DNA of 64,000 nt from Hoeflea_A sp965228785 (GCA_965228785.1 CBDDIF010000002.1:1364001-1428000), one strand, 5' to 3'; numbered from the stretch's first letter, positions 33,697-42,799 are shown. Translations and numbers: made by a program. The notes: generated from the sequence alone by a model not told the origin.

Positions 33697-36161
33697 GGCT
33701 GCCTCGTGACCTCGCCGCTGGTTCCGTCTACCGTCACCGTTTCGCCGTCGCGGATCCACGCAGTCGCGCCCTTCAGCGCGACAACGCAGGGAATACCCAT
33801 CTCGCGGGCGACAATGGCCGAATGCGACAGCAGGCTGCCACGTTCGACAACAATGGCCGATGCATTGGAAAACACCGCAATCCAGCCCGGGTCGGTGTGG
33901 CGGGCAACAAGAATATCGCCGCTTTGCAAGCTCTCCTTCGACGGGTCGCGGATAACTCGCGCCGTCGCAGTGACAGTCCCGGCCGAACAGGCGGTTCCGC
34001 TGCGCCGCGTCTCGCTGCCGGCTTCCTCGGCCTCTGTCTCGCTGCCGATCTCGGCCGCGACATTGATCGCTGCCCCACTCACCGTCATGCGCTCGGGCGG
34101 ATCCGGGCGGGTGGCGCTGGCGTCCATCTCGGACCGACGCAGATCAGCCAAGGGCTGCAGGTTTTGGGTCGCAGTATATCCCTCGATTGCGCCAAGCAAT
34201 TCGTCCACCGTCAAATGGAACACGTCGCGCGCATCCCGAAGTTGGCCGAGCGCCGCCAGCTCCCGCCCCATCGCGAGAAACACCTTTCGGGCGCGGCCGA
34301 AAATGCGGGTACGCTCAAAGCGCAGGTTTTCCCGGTCGCGCACGCGCGCCTTCGCCCAGCCGACGAAGCGTTTTGCGATCCAACGCCGAATCGGCTTGCC
34401 GGCGGCGACGGTGTCGAAGTCATGGGCGCCAGATACCGGCTGATGGTCTTGCCGAGCCGGCCGACGCGACGACGCCGCGATCGCCGCCAGCAACGCCGAA
34501 GGGTCCTCGTCCAGGGTGACGCTCTCGAGCTTGAGTTCTTCGGTACAGCGGTCGCCGAAACGTTCGATGTAGGCTTCGAAGGCACGCCTTAGCTGTTCGT
34601 TCTCCGCGAAGGCATCAACGCCCGTGGAGTCGATCCGGTCAGCCAGACCATCGACGGTCGCGACGATGGCGCCCATCTCCGCGATGCGTTTCGGCGGTTC
34701 GGCAGAAATGATGTCGCCCTGGCCGATCATCACGTGGTTGTGGAGTTCGAGACCAGGCTCGCCGAACCAGCGCTGCATCAGTTTGCGGGAAGCACCGAAA
34801 GCCATCATGCAGAGGAAGTCGTTGACGATCGGAGCATCCCAACGGTCGAGCAGCGAAGCCTCGATGCGTCGATATTCCGCGGCCAGAGCGCTGAGGCCAG
34901 CCGAGGCAGGGTCAAGCGACTGCGGACCGATTGCCGCATTAAGCCGCCCCTGGAAATCGTCGATGGTCCCGCGCAAACGAACGGCCTGGACCGCAAGCCC
35001 CAGGCCGGCGCGCAGCATCCGGCCATATTCGCGCCAGCGTGCAGCTCCAGTGAGTGTGCCCGGTCCGATCGTTGCCGTGACCGATTCCGGCAACGGCTCC
35101 GATACGCCCATCATGGTTTCCATGTGAGCCCGGTTGACGGCGAAGCCCGGCAGAAGCGCCAGTGCGCGGTACCAGTTGACGAGATTGTAGTAGACGCGTC
35201 CATCGATGCGCCCCAGCATGTTCTCGAAAATCGGCGCATTGGCCGAGATCACGTCCTCGCGCACACCGACCATGCGAACGAAGGCACGGTAGACGCGGGC
35301 GTAGGCGTAACGGGCAAAGGAATAGGTCAGTGGCGTGACGAGGCCCGGATAGCTCTCGACGATGTTGGAGTTGTCGTAGATCACCACCTGTGGGTCAGAA
35401 TGGGCCGGTGCCTTGAGTTCCGTGGTGATCGGCCGGGCCTGCAGGATATGGAGAGTGCCGTCGGCAATGGCCCATTCGATGTCTTGAGGCGCTGCGAAGG
35501 CTGCCTCTATCCCATCGGCAAGGCGGGCAATCTCCTGCGCCTGATCAGGCGTCAGGACCGTCTCGCCATCCGGCGCGGAGACAATGGCGTTTCGAATCGT
35601 ATCGACCGTCCACGTCTCACCATCCTCTTCGCCTGAGACCAATCGGTCACCGAGCCCGGCGACTGCCGAAACGACCGCATGATGGCGCAAGCCGCTTACC
35701 GGGTCGGCCGAAAAGGCAACGCCGGCTGCCGTGGCATCGATCATTGTCTGAACGACGATGGCCGGAGCAGGATCGGCTTCGTCCAGCCCTCGCACGGCAC
35801 GGTAGTCGGCGACGCTGCCTTCATGTCCCGATTGCCAGACCCGATGGGCGGCGTCAGCAACGTCACCCGGCTCGATATTCAGCAAACTGAGGAACTGTCC
35901 GGCATGTGAGTGGTCGCTCCCATCCTCCTGAGCGCCGGAGGAGCGAACCGCGAAAGGGCCATCACCCAGTTTTCCGGTCGCCTCGGCGAGGACCTTCACA
36001 AAGTCGGCTTTCAATCCGTCTTTATCGAACGCTGCGGGAAGAACGACGAAGAAATCAGGCGGCTTGAACCCTGCAGTGGCAAGCCGCGCAAGCGCCCTGC
36101 CCTTGCCGCCGGCCGCTTCTGGCAGAGGGCCATTCCCGGGATGCAGCACCATCGCACTCAT
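33693..36161 (-). CDS. PEP-synthase-like (ATP-grasp plus swivelling-His) phosphotransferase
   Basis: 822 residues from ATG 36161, overlapping the UbiA stop. N-terminal PPDK/PEP-synthase ATP-grasp domain (GGKGRALARLATAGFKPPDFFVV, FAVRSSGAQEDGSDHSHAGQF, VQTMIDATAAGVAFSADPVSG). A long central region follows (about residues 330-740) that lacks the TIM-barrel PEP-binding domain of true PEP synthase. The C-terminal swivel domain has catalytic H780 in GSLLSHSAIVAREMGIPCVV. This layout resembles rifampicin phosphotransferase, which moves the beta-phosphate of ATP to a small molecule through the His. A terpenoid alcohol or lipid intermediate is a reasonable acceptor here; rifamycin is not implied. Confidence 0.8.
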   Translation of the reverse strand: MSAMVLHPGNGPLPEAAGGKGRALARLATAGFKPPDFFVVLPAAFDKDGLKADFVKVLAEATGKLGDGPFAVRSSGAQEDGSDHSHAGQFLSLLNIEPGDVADAAHRVWQSGHEGSVADYRAVRGLDEADPAPAIVVQTMIDATAAGVAFSADPVSGLRHHAVVSAVAGLGDRLVSGEEDGETWTVDTIRNAIVSAPDGETVLTPDQAQEIARLADGIEAAFAAPQDIEWAIADGTLHILQARPITTELKAPAHSDPQVVIYDNSNIVESYPGLVTPLTYSFARYAYARVYRAFVRMVGVREDVISANAPIFENMLGRIDGRVYYNLVNWYRALALLPGFAVNRAHMETMMGVSEPLPESVTATIGPGTLTGAARWREYGRMLRAGLGLAVQAVRLRGTIDDFQGRLNAAIGPQSLDPASAGLSALAAEYRRIEASLLDRWDAPIVNDFLCMMAFGASRKLMQRWFGEPGLELHNHVMIGQGDIISAEPPKRIAEMGAIVATVDGLADRIDSTGVDAFAENEQLRRAFEAYIERFGDRCTEELKLESVTLDEDPSALLAAIAASSRRPARQDHQPVSGAHDFDTVAAGKPIRRWIAKRFVGWAKARVRDRENLRFERTRIFGRARKVFLAMGRELAALGQLRDARDVFHLTVDELLGAIEGYTATQNLQPLADLRRSEMDASATRPDPPERMTVSGAAINVAAEIGSETEAEEAGSETRRSGTACSAGTVTATARVIRDPSKESLQSGDILVARHTDPGWIAVFSNASAIVVERGSLLSHSAIVAREMGIPCVVALKGATAWIRDGETVTVDGTSGEVTRQP

Positions 36162-37099
36162 GACAGCCAGCCCCCGACGATCGGCGCAAATCCAGCCGCG
36201 GTATAGCAGACGAACACCCAAAGGCCGGAGACAGTGTCGAGCCGGGACTGCCCTTTGTCATCCGGCGCCCGGCGCATTCCGAACGCCACCCACCAGGCGT
36301 AGAGCAGCATGGCCAAACCCGGCAGACCGGTGGCAAGCGCATGTCCTTTTGACAGGCCAACGCCGATCAGCAGCAGAAATGAAAGTCCGGTCATGGCGAT
36401 CCAGACCGCAGTTGCACCCTGCACACCCCAGAGGCCGGAATAGGTTTCGACCCCCTCGCGTTCGTTGTCCGGGGCCCAGATCTTGCGCCCAATCTCCAGC
36501 ACGCAGCCGTTGACGAAGGACAGCGCCAGGAAAAGCACCAGTGCGCTTGCCGGACGACCAGAAGCCGGCAGCCATTCCGCTCCGGTAACGAAGAGGTCGA
36601 GCAGCGGCATGATCGCCATATGCGACACGAGATAGAGAATCGGGCGCGCCTTGAGCCAGTCGGGTACGAAGAACTCGACCGTCATCAGCGCCAGCCACAG
36701 CCAGACAAGCACCAGCAGAAAGAGCAGCGCCGGTTGGTAAAACCAGGTCAGAAGCACGGCCACAGGAACCAGTCCCGCGCCGATCCCAAGGATCAACCGA
36801 AGACTCACCAGACCGCGCGGGATCGGCCGCTCCGGCCGGTAGCGCCGATCATCGGGCCCGTCCTTGTACTCGTCGCAGGCCCTCAACTGGATGAAGATAA
36901 TGAGCGAAACCAGAAATGCGACGGCATAGGCCGACCAGTCGGGAAAAGAGCGACCGGCCAGCAGCGCCGAGACGTTGACGCTTGCCGCGCTGAAAACGGC
37001 CAAAAGGATCGCTGTCTTTGCCAGCGGAATGCGTTCAGCCTGATAGATCCAGAGCCGTCTAAGCAGCGGCAGGTCGCGTTCCGCCTCTACCTCGGTCAC
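36158..37099 (-). CDS. UbiA-family prenyltransferase
   Basis: 313 residues from GTG 37099, which overlaps the HMG-CoA reductase stop (GTGA). About eight to nine membrane helices. The first Asp-rich motif is D76-E-Y-K-D80-G-P-D-D84-x2-YRPERPIPRG, and a second motif occurs near residue 215 (KIWAPDNEREGVETYSG). The enzyme condenses a polyprenyl diphosphate with an acceptor such as a phenol, glyceryl phosphate or porphyrin-like acid. The YRPERPIPRG form is not that of UbiA or CtaB of respiration. It probably uses the product made from mevalonate-type precursors by this operon. Confidence 0.87.
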   Translation of the reverse strand: MTEVEAERDLPLLRRLWIYQAERIPLAKTAILLAVFSAASVNVSALLAGRSFPDWSAYAVAFLVSLIIFIQLRACDEYKDGPDDRRYRPERPIPRGLVSLRLILGIGAGLVPVAVLLTWFYQPALLFLLVLVWLWLALMTVEFFVPDWLKARPILYLVSHMAIMPLLDLFVTGAEWLPASGRPASALVLFLALSFVNGCVLEIGRKIWAPDNEREGVETYSGLWGVQGATAVWIAMTGLSFLLLIGVGLSKGHALATGLPGLAMLLYAWWVAFGMRRAPDDKGQSRLDTVSGLWVFVCYTAAGFAPIVGGWLS

Positions 37100-38376
37100 G
37101 CGCGCTGCCTCGCATAGCGCTGATGGGCCTTGGCGAAGTGGCCGGAGGCCATGGCGGCGACAATCGAGATTTCGCCACACAGGCAAAGCGCCGCCGCCAC
37201 TTCCGCAAGTGCCGCGCGTTTGCCGGCGCCCTGCAGGCCGAGGATGCGCAAACCCGCTGCCTGGCTCGGCAACCCGGTGCCACCGCCCACGGTTCCAACC
37301 AGCAGATTGGGCAATGTCACCGAAACGAACAGATCGCCGTCATGATCTTCCATTCGGGTGAACCCGACAGCCGACTCGGCCACGCATGCCGCATCCTGGC
37401 CTGTCGCGATGTAGAGGGCTGCGAGTGCGTTGGCGTAGTGTGCCTGGGCGCCCAACTGGCCCGACAGTAGCGATCCGAGATTGGCGATGCGGCCATAGGC
37501 CAGCATCTGATCCACGGTGCAATGCAGTTTGCGCTCAACGGCATCGGCGGGAATGGTAGCGCTGGCCGTCACCTTGGCACCACGGCCGGTCAGCAAGCCG
37601 AGGAAGGATCCCTTCTTGTCGCCGGAGTAATTCCCCTCGACATACCAGGCCAGTGGCTTGACCGGCGACTGTTCGGCGATGTGCTCGCACATGGCTGCCG
37701 TGGCGATGGTGACCATATTCTGGCCCGACGCATCACCGGTCTGGTAGCGGCACAGCAGGAAACAGACGTCGTTGTCCATGGCCGGTTCGAGAGACACGAG
37801 CTTGCCGTGTCGGGTGGTCGTTTCCGCCACTTCCTTCAGCTTCTCGGCGTTGAGGACCACCCAGTCGATGAAGACCCCGGTCTCGGCTGTCGACCGGAAG
37901 CGGAACGCGGGCGTGCGCAACACGCCATCATACGTGAGAGCGGCTGCAATACCGCCCGTCGTGGCGGTGATGTCGGCGCCGCGTCCGTAGGAGGCGACCA
38001 GGGCCGCCTCGCTCGTCGCCAGCGGCACCAGAAAATCACCTTGGGCGTGAATTCCGTTGATGCGCAGCGGGCCGATAATTCCGACGGGCACCTTTACGGT
38101 GCCAATCATGTTTTCGATGTTGGTGTCGTAGGTGTTCAGGGAAGCGGCCGTCACATCATCCAGGATGAGATCCCGATCGGCTTCTGTGGCGTCGGTATCG
38201 GCGACAATGCGGTCCCAGAACCGGCGGGTGCTGCCAGACGTCGCCCGGCGGGCAGGTCTTAGTCGGTCCACAGCATGCGCCTTGGTAGCCAGCGTCCGGT
38301 CCACTGCGTCGGCATCGAAGCGGCTGCGGAGACTCGCGAGCATGTCGCGGATATGAAACGGTACAATCACGGTCAC
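37096..38376 (-). CDS. Hydroxymethylglutaryl-CoA reductase (class I-like)
   Basis: 426 residues from GTG 38376. It reduces HMG-CoA to mevalonate with two NAD(P)H. Catalytic residues are all present: E123 (ATSEAALVAS), K254/K255 (SGDKKGSFLG), D328 (GQDAACVAES) and H413 (ASGHFAKAHQ). ENMIGTVKVPVGIIGP and NLLVGTVGGGTGLPSQ are typical. The dinucleotide motif usually written DAMG-x-N reads DASGQN, a visible divergence. Alphaproteobacteria normally make isoprenoids by the MEP route, so an HMG-CoA reductase inside a lipid-type operon is unexpected. No mevalonate kinase or HMG-CoA synthase is in the window. Confidence 0.9.
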   Translation of the reverse strand: MTVIVPFHIRDMLASLRSRFDADAVDRTLATKAHAVDRLRPARRATSGSTRRFWDRIVADTDATEADRDLILDDVTAASLNTYDTNIENMIGTVKVPVGIIGPLRINGIHAQGDFLVPLATSEAALVASYGRGADITATTGGIAAALTYDGVLRTPAFRFRSTAETGVFIDWVVLNAEKLKEVAETTTRHGKLVSLEPAMDNDVCFLLCRYQTGDASGQNMVTIATAAMCEHIAEQSPVKPLAWYVEGNYSGDKKGSFLGLLTGRGAKVTASATIPADAVERKLHCTVDQMLAYGRIANLGSLLSGQLGAQAHYANALAALYIATGQDAACVAESAVGFTRMEDHDGDLFVSVTLPNLLVGTVGGGTGLPSQAAGLRILGLQGAGKRAALAEVAAALCLCGEISIVAAMASGHFAKAHQRYARQRA

Positions 38377-38446
38377 CCCCCAAGGTCCGGGTTCTGTTTA
38401 CGTCATCCCCTGTTTCGGCGGCGTTAATGCCCCTCGTGTCGCGGCA

Positions 38447-39292
38447 TCAGACAGCCAGAGCACCGCGCTCCAGCACCCTGCCGACTGCCGCCTTGGTTTC
38501 TTCGTAAAGCGGTTCAGTCGCCTGCAGCACTTCGTCGGTTTGCATCAGATCGAGGACCCGCCAAGCCCCGACCTTCGGCTGGATCAACAGGTCGCATCGC
38601 ATGCGTTTGGTCTTTTCCTCGATGATCGTGCGCTGCATGAGCTGGCTTGCAGCATAGAGCACGTCGATCTTGCCGGGTATCGTGCCCTCTTCACCGTCGG
38701 GTCCGCCGGAAACGTCAACACCAACGATGACGGTTGCCTTGTCCTGCAAGAGATCGATCGGCACCGGGTTGGTCATGCCGCCGTCAATATGCACCACGCC
38801 GTCGATGACGACCGGGTGAAACACCGCCGGCATGGCGGCCGAGGCGGATATTGCGGGCAATAGGGGGCCGTTGGAAAAGACTGCAAAATCGTGTTCGTAG
38901 TATCGGGTCGCCACGATCTGCGTTTCCACATTCAGATCTTCAATCAGATTCGGCAGAGTTGGCGGCAAGAGACGCTCAAGAATGCGCTCAAGGTCAAGTT
39001 CGCCCAGCCTTATCCGGCGCGTACTCTTCAGCTCATCAAGGCTCTTAACCCGCAATTCCCATATGCTGGCCAGGATCGCCGCGTGATCGCCGAAGCGATC
39101 CATGAGGTATTCGCGAAGATCCTCGCCGTTCATGCCATGGGCGTAACAGGCTCCGAGGATCGCTCCGATCGAGGTCCCGGCAATCGAGGTCGGCCGTAGA
39201 CCGAGATCGTCCAGGGCGCGCAGCACGTGGACATGCGCTATGCCTCTGGCGCCCCCGGCTCCCAGTGCCAGTCCGATCGAGTGTTCGCTCAT
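38447..39292 (-). CDS. Patatin-like phospholipase
   Basis: 281 residues. Oxyanion motif GAGGARG at residues 11-17, nucleophile S41 in GTSIG, and the catalytic Asp in HIDGGMTNPVPIDLL complete the Ser-Asp dyad. No signal peptide, so it should be cytoplasmic or peripheral (RssA-like). It lies 70 bp upstream of the HMG-CoA reductase gene in the same direction and may belong to the same lipid operon, supplying or editing acyl lipids. Without overlap to the next gene, membership is less certain. Confidence 0.9.
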   Translation of the reverse strand: MSEHSIGLALGAGGARGIAHVHVLRALDDLGLRPTSIAGTSIGAILGACYAHGMNGEDLREYLMDRFGDHAAILASIWELRVKSLDELKSTRRIRLGELDLERILERLLPPTLPNLIEDLNVETQIVATRYYEHDFAVFSNGPLLPAISASAAMPAVFHPVVIDGVVHIDGGMTNPVPIDLLQDKATVIVGVDVSGGPDGEEGTIPGKIDVLYAASQLMQRTIIEEKTKRMRCDLLIQPKVGAWRVLDLMQTDEVLQATEPLYEETKAAVGRVLERGALAV

Positions 39293-39457
39293 GCGCGTCG
39301 CTGCCCAAGTGTGCTTTGTCAGTTGAACCTATGCACACATTGGCTGCGATTCAATTGCCAGGCACATCAAGCCAATCGGCTTCCACTGTTTGCGGAATCT
39401 ATTGAGGGGGTTATCGCTGGTTACTTAGGTGGAGATTCAAATGCTTCGCGGATCAAT

Positions 39458-40348
39458 TCAACGCTTGTCCCGATCTTCCGATATAGCTTTCAATGTTGCT
39501 TCCAAAGTTCGCGACCTGTCGCGCGTCCGGCGGGTCTCGGTGCCAAACCGCGAGGCGTCCAGAATACGCATGATTTCGGCAGCACCCTGATGATATCCGG
39601 GAGGCAGATCGAGGGAGGCGAAGGTGTCGCGAATCTCTTCCATCTCCCGCACCCAGCGCCCGGCATCGGCTGGCAGGCGCGGTATGGTGGCCCGAGCGCG
39701 GCGCATGAGATCGGGCTGGCTGCTGGTGAATTCGTCCAGGAATGCTTCGAGAAAACCCATGTCCTCGGCTGACAGCATGGCGGCGGTCAGAAGCGAGTTA
39801 ACGCCCTTGGTCACCGATGCATAGCTCATCTTGAAGCCAGAGGCCGAGCCGATAGCGTAGCCGAGATAGATCACCCGAAAGGCAATGCCGTCCATTTCGC
39901 TGAGGAGCTGCGATCGAGCTCCGGATGTATAAAGCCGCGGCAGGCCGTTATCCGATGGAGGCGGGCCGACGATTCCGCCGTCGACAAAATCGACCGGCGA
40001 TCCGGTAAATGCGCCGGCGATCTCGTTCACATGCGCCGGTGAAATGGCATTGCCTTCAACAAACACGAACGAGGCGTCCGCCGCCCTGGTGGCGTCCGCC
40101 AAACGGCGCGCTTCCTGTTCGGCAACGGCCGGCGGCAAAACCGAAAAGACAATCTCGCTGACTGCCGCCAGTTCCTTGTAGTCCGGGAAAGAAGCAATGC
40201 CGGCTTCCTGTGCCCGAGTCAGGCTTTCCGCACTGCGCTTCGAAAACACCGCGCCAACCTCGTATCCGGCGGCCTTGAGCCGGCCGGCGATTGCCGCACC
40301 CATTTCACCGATACCAAGAAGGCCGACTTTGACTGTTTTTGCGCTCAT
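39458..40348 (-). CDS. NAD-binding 6-phosphogluconate-dehydrogenase-like / beta-hydroxyacid dehydrogenase
   Basis: 296 residues. Rossmann GLLGIGEMGAAIAGRLKAAGYEV at the N-terminus, a substrate loop VEGNAISPAHVNEI, GGIVGPP, and a C-terminal all-alpha domain of the DUF1932 type (MSYASVTKGVNSLLTAAMLSAEDMG). These enzymes oxidise 3-hydroxy acids with NAD(P). It overlaps the RidA-like gene by 4 nt and is the last gene of the extended aromatic operon. Its likely substrate is a hydroxy acid from ring cleavage, but nothing in the sequence fixes it. Confidence 0.83.
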   Translation of the reverse strand: MSAKTVKVGLLGIGEMGAAIAGRLKAAGYEVGAVFSKRSAESLTRAQEAGIASFPDYKELAAVSEIVFSVLPPAVAEQEARRLADATRAADASFVFVEGNAISPAHVNEIAGAFTGSPVDFVDGGIVGPPPSDNGLPRLYTSGARSQLLSEMDGIAFRVIYLGYAIGSASGFKMSYASVTKGVNSLLTAAMLSAEDMGFLEAFLDEFTSSQPDLMRRARATIPRLPADAGRWVREMEEIRDTFASLDLPPGYHQGAAEIMRILDASRFGTETRRTRDRSRTLEATLKAISEDRDKR

Positions 40349-40737
40349 GCCTCCTCATTCACCACTGCTGTGGCGACGATCTGCAGGCAGCAGCCGTCGG
40401 GAAGCACCGTCTGGTGCGCCTGGCGTGCCGGGCGTCTTGCCGGATCAGGGTAAAGGCGCAGCCAGTGCGGATTGACCAGCGGCCTGTCGCCTTTGTCGGC
40501 AAAATAGAGATCGATCTTTACCACGTCCTGAAGTTCTGCTCCTCCCTCTTCCAGGATCGCTTCGAGATAGTCAAAAACCAAGGTGATCTGACGCGCCTTG
40601 TCTTCGGGATAGGTGTCGCTGTCGAGCTCCTTGCCGAGAATTGACGACGTGATCAGGAGCCCGCGGTGAATGGCGGCATTCGGAACCGGGTTCGTATGCT
40701 GCGCTGCCCGGCGGCTGGTGATTGAGCGGACGATCAG
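40345..40737 (-). CDS. RidA/YjgF-family protein starting at CTG
   Basis: 130 residues if translation starts at CTG 40737, whose last two bases begin the TGA stop of the upstream gene (CTGA), with AGGGGGG just before it. No ATG, GTG or TTG is in frame between the upstream stop region and residue 53, yet the full RidA N-terminus is encoded (NPVPNAAIHRGLLITSSILGKE). The C-terminal core is typical: DYLEAILEEGGAELQDVVKIDLYFADKGDRPLVNPHWLRLYPDPARRPARQ. RidA proteins hydrolyse reactive enamine/imine or tautomeric intermediates, which fits a ring-cleavage operon. Confidence 0.75.
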   Translation of the reverse strand: MIVRSITSRRAAQHTNPVPNAAIHRGLLITSSILGKELDSDTYPEDKARQITLVFDYLEAILEEGGAELQDVVKIDLYFADKGDRPLVNPHWLRLYPDPARRPARQAHQTVLPDGCCLQIVATAVVNEEA

Positions 40738-41726
40738 GCGCCCCCCTTGCGGTGAACGATCGGGTTGGCCAAACGCCCGAGCGGTTCGATCTCGATGGCG
40801 ATCACGCCCTTCTCCTCGCCGATCAGCAGGCTCTTGTGGCCTCGTGTGAAACGTCCCGCCCCTTTTCCGGTGGTGCCGAAAGATATGAGGTCGCCCGGCT
40901 CCAGTGTGAAATAGCGACTGGCCTCGGCGATACTGGCCTGGATGGAGAAGCGGTAATTGCCAGTATGATCGCGTGTGAAAGTCTCGCCGTTCAGGGTCCC
41001 GGTCACGTGCAGGTCGTTCGGGTCGGCAATCTGATCCGCAGTGGTAATCCAGGGACCCATTGGACCGAAGGTGTCGGTTCCCTTGGACCGGGTATGATAG
41101 ACATAGTAGGCGTCGGTATCGTCCGGACCGTTGAGATTGCGCCAGGTGTAGAATTCCGGCCGCGCCATGTCGCGGTCGTAGGTGACGGCAATCGAATCCT
41201 TCTGGAACTTCAGCCCGTGCGACGTGACATCGTTGTGGATGAGATAGCCGAAAACATAATCCAGCGCCTCATCCTCGGAAATGTGCTTTGCCCGCCTGCC
41301 GATGACGGCACAAAGCTCCGGCTCCGGTATCACCGCACCCCAGTCCGGATCGACGATGATCGGCTTTTCGTGGGCCTGCAGCGCCGAAGGCGGTTTGAGG
41401 AAGAAGTTCGGGACACCGGGGTCGCGATGCGCCTTCTTCATCAGTTCGCGATTGTTGAACGCCACACCAAGTATCTTCGAGGGGTTGGGGAGCGGTGGAC
41501 TCCAGTCCAGTTCGTCCAAGCCAATCCCCGGAACCCGGTCAACGGCCTCCAAGAGCTGAGAAAGCAGTTCGGTTTGGTCACCCGACAGTTGCACCAACGT
41601 CAGGATATCGTCGACCGGTTCGAGCCCGGCGGCGACGCAGACGTCTTCGAGTTTGCGCGCCAGACCGTCCGTTCCCTGGATGACCGCGGTGCGTTTGCCG
41701 TCTTCGTAAATGGTCGCGAATTTCAC
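40734..41726 (-). CDS. Fumarylacetoacetate-hydrolase-family protein
   Basis: 330 residues, longer than the HpaG-type neighbour. N-terminal regulatory-type domain, then the FAH core with metal-binding Glu/Asp residues (VIPEPELCAVIGRRAKHISEDEALDYVFGYLIHNDVTSHGL and a late EPGDLISFGTTGKG). It would hydrolyse or decarboxylate a dioxo acid from ring cleavage. It lies 4 bp after a VOC dioxygenase gene and overlaps the RidA-like gene, so it forms a second mini-pathway with them, perhaps for a different catechol from that handled by the upstream HPC genes. Confidence 0.88.
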   Translation of the reverse strand: MKFATIYEDGKRTAVIQGTDGLARKLEDVCVAAGLEPVDDILTLVQLSGDQTELLSQLLEAVDRVPGIGLDELDWSPPLPNPSKILGVAFNNRELMKKAHRDPGVPNFFLKPPSALQAHEKPIIVDPDWGAVIPEPELCAVIGRRAKHISEDEALDYVFGYLIHNDVTSHGLKFQKDSIAVTYDRDMARPEFYTWRNLNGPDDTDAYYVYHTRSKGTDTFGPMGPWITTADQIADPNDLHVTGTLNGETFTRDHTGNYRFSIQASIAEASRYFTLEPGDLISFGTTGKGAGRFTRGHKSLLIGEEKGVIAIEIEPLGRLANPIVHRKGGA

Positions 41727-41730
41727 GGCT

Positions 41731-42738
41731 TCACCAGCTTTCGAGAAATGCTTCGAGGGTCACCGGAGTGGCATCCATCAGAGGTTCGTTGACTTCGACA
41801 CCTTCGAATTCCGACGCCTCGAAGAACCACTTCTTCGGCGCCGGAAAACCCCAGAGCTGTGAACGACGGGTATCGCTGAGGTCCCAGCGTTTCGGTTGAT
41901 GATCGATATCGATCACGTTGTAATGGCTGGAGAAAATCTCGACGCGGTGTCCGTCGGGATCGCGGAAATAGATGAAGAAGGCGTTGCCAATGCCGTGACG
42001 TCCGGGTGCCCGGTCCATGGTCCCCGCGAGGTCGAGGGATGCCATGACGTCGGCCGCGTGGACGATGCTGCTGACCTCCGGCGTGTGATAGGCGAAATGA
42101 TGCAGGCGCGGTCCGGCACCGTTGCCGAATACCACGTCCTGGGTGTTGTTCTTGCGTTTCAACCAGACGCCCCACATTTCATCGGTGCCGTCCTTGGCCG
42201 TGTATTCCGTCAGGCGGAACCCCAGATCGTTGTACCAACGATAGGCACCAGCCACATCATGGCAGGCAATCTGAATATGGTCGAGGAATGACAGCCTGCC
42301 ACCCGCATGGGTGTGAAATCGCTGCATGCGATTTTCCTGTTGGTCCATGGTGGCGCAAAACTCAATGGGCACCCCAACCCCGTCATGCAATTGAAGCGTC
42401 AGCCCCTGATACGGGCGTTCGACAAATTCGGCACGCGCGCCATTTGCGTTGAAATGCTCGTGGGCCCGTTTTAGATCGTCATCGCTGTACATGCGATAGC
42501 CTACCCGTCGACACACGCCTTCACCGCCGGCTGACGCCTTTTCGAACATCAACGAATGGTGGCCGGTTTCCTCGATTGCCCGAAGACAAAGCCGCTCGTC
42601 GTCCTGCGACGTCACCTCGAGGCCAAGGCCGGTCTCGTAGAAATACCGCGTCTTGTCGAGGTCCCGGCTGGTCAGAACCATGTGGCTGAGACGGGTAATG
42701 TTGAAGGGCAGGTCGAGATGGGGTTCCAGCAGACTCAT
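41731..42738 (-). CDS. VOC-superfamily extradiol ring-cleavage dioxygenase
   Basis: 335 residues with two vicinal-oxygen-chelate modules. The Fe/Mn ligands are visible in the second module: His in LDHIQIACHD, His in RLHHFAYHT and Glu in HRVEIFSSHYNV. Type I extradiol enzymes open catechols next to the hydroxyls. It is the first gene of the distal block, with 146 bp upstream that could hold its own promoter. Distinct from, but related to, the VOC enzyme at 45954-46934. Confidence 0.88.
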   Translation of the reverse strand: MSLLEPHLDLPFNITRLSHMVLTSRDLDKTRYFYETGLGLEVTSQDDERLCLRAIEETGHHSLMFEKASAGGEGVCRRVGYRMYSDDDLKRAHEHFNANGARAEFVERPYQGLTLQLHDGVGVPIEFCATMDQQENRMQRFHTHAGGRLSFLDHIQIACHDVAGAYRWYNDLGFRLTEYTAKDGTDEMWGVWLKRKNNTQDVVFGNGAGPRLHHFAYHTPEVSSIVHAADVMASLDLAGTMDRAPGRHGIGNAFFIYFRDPDGHRVEIFSSHYNVIDIDHQPKRWDLSDTRRSQLWGFPAPKKWFFEASEFEGVEVNEPLMDATPVTLEAFLESW

Positions 42739-42799
42739 CAGTCACTCCGTACAATTCGGTCGAGGGGACTTTAGCCGATACCGGGCGGTCGAATGACGT

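Noticed and set aside
33693..36161. True phosphoenolpyruvate synthase
   Set aside because: The PEP/pyruvate TIM-barrel domain with its catalytic Cys motif is missing; only ATP-grasp and swivel-His domains are recognised.
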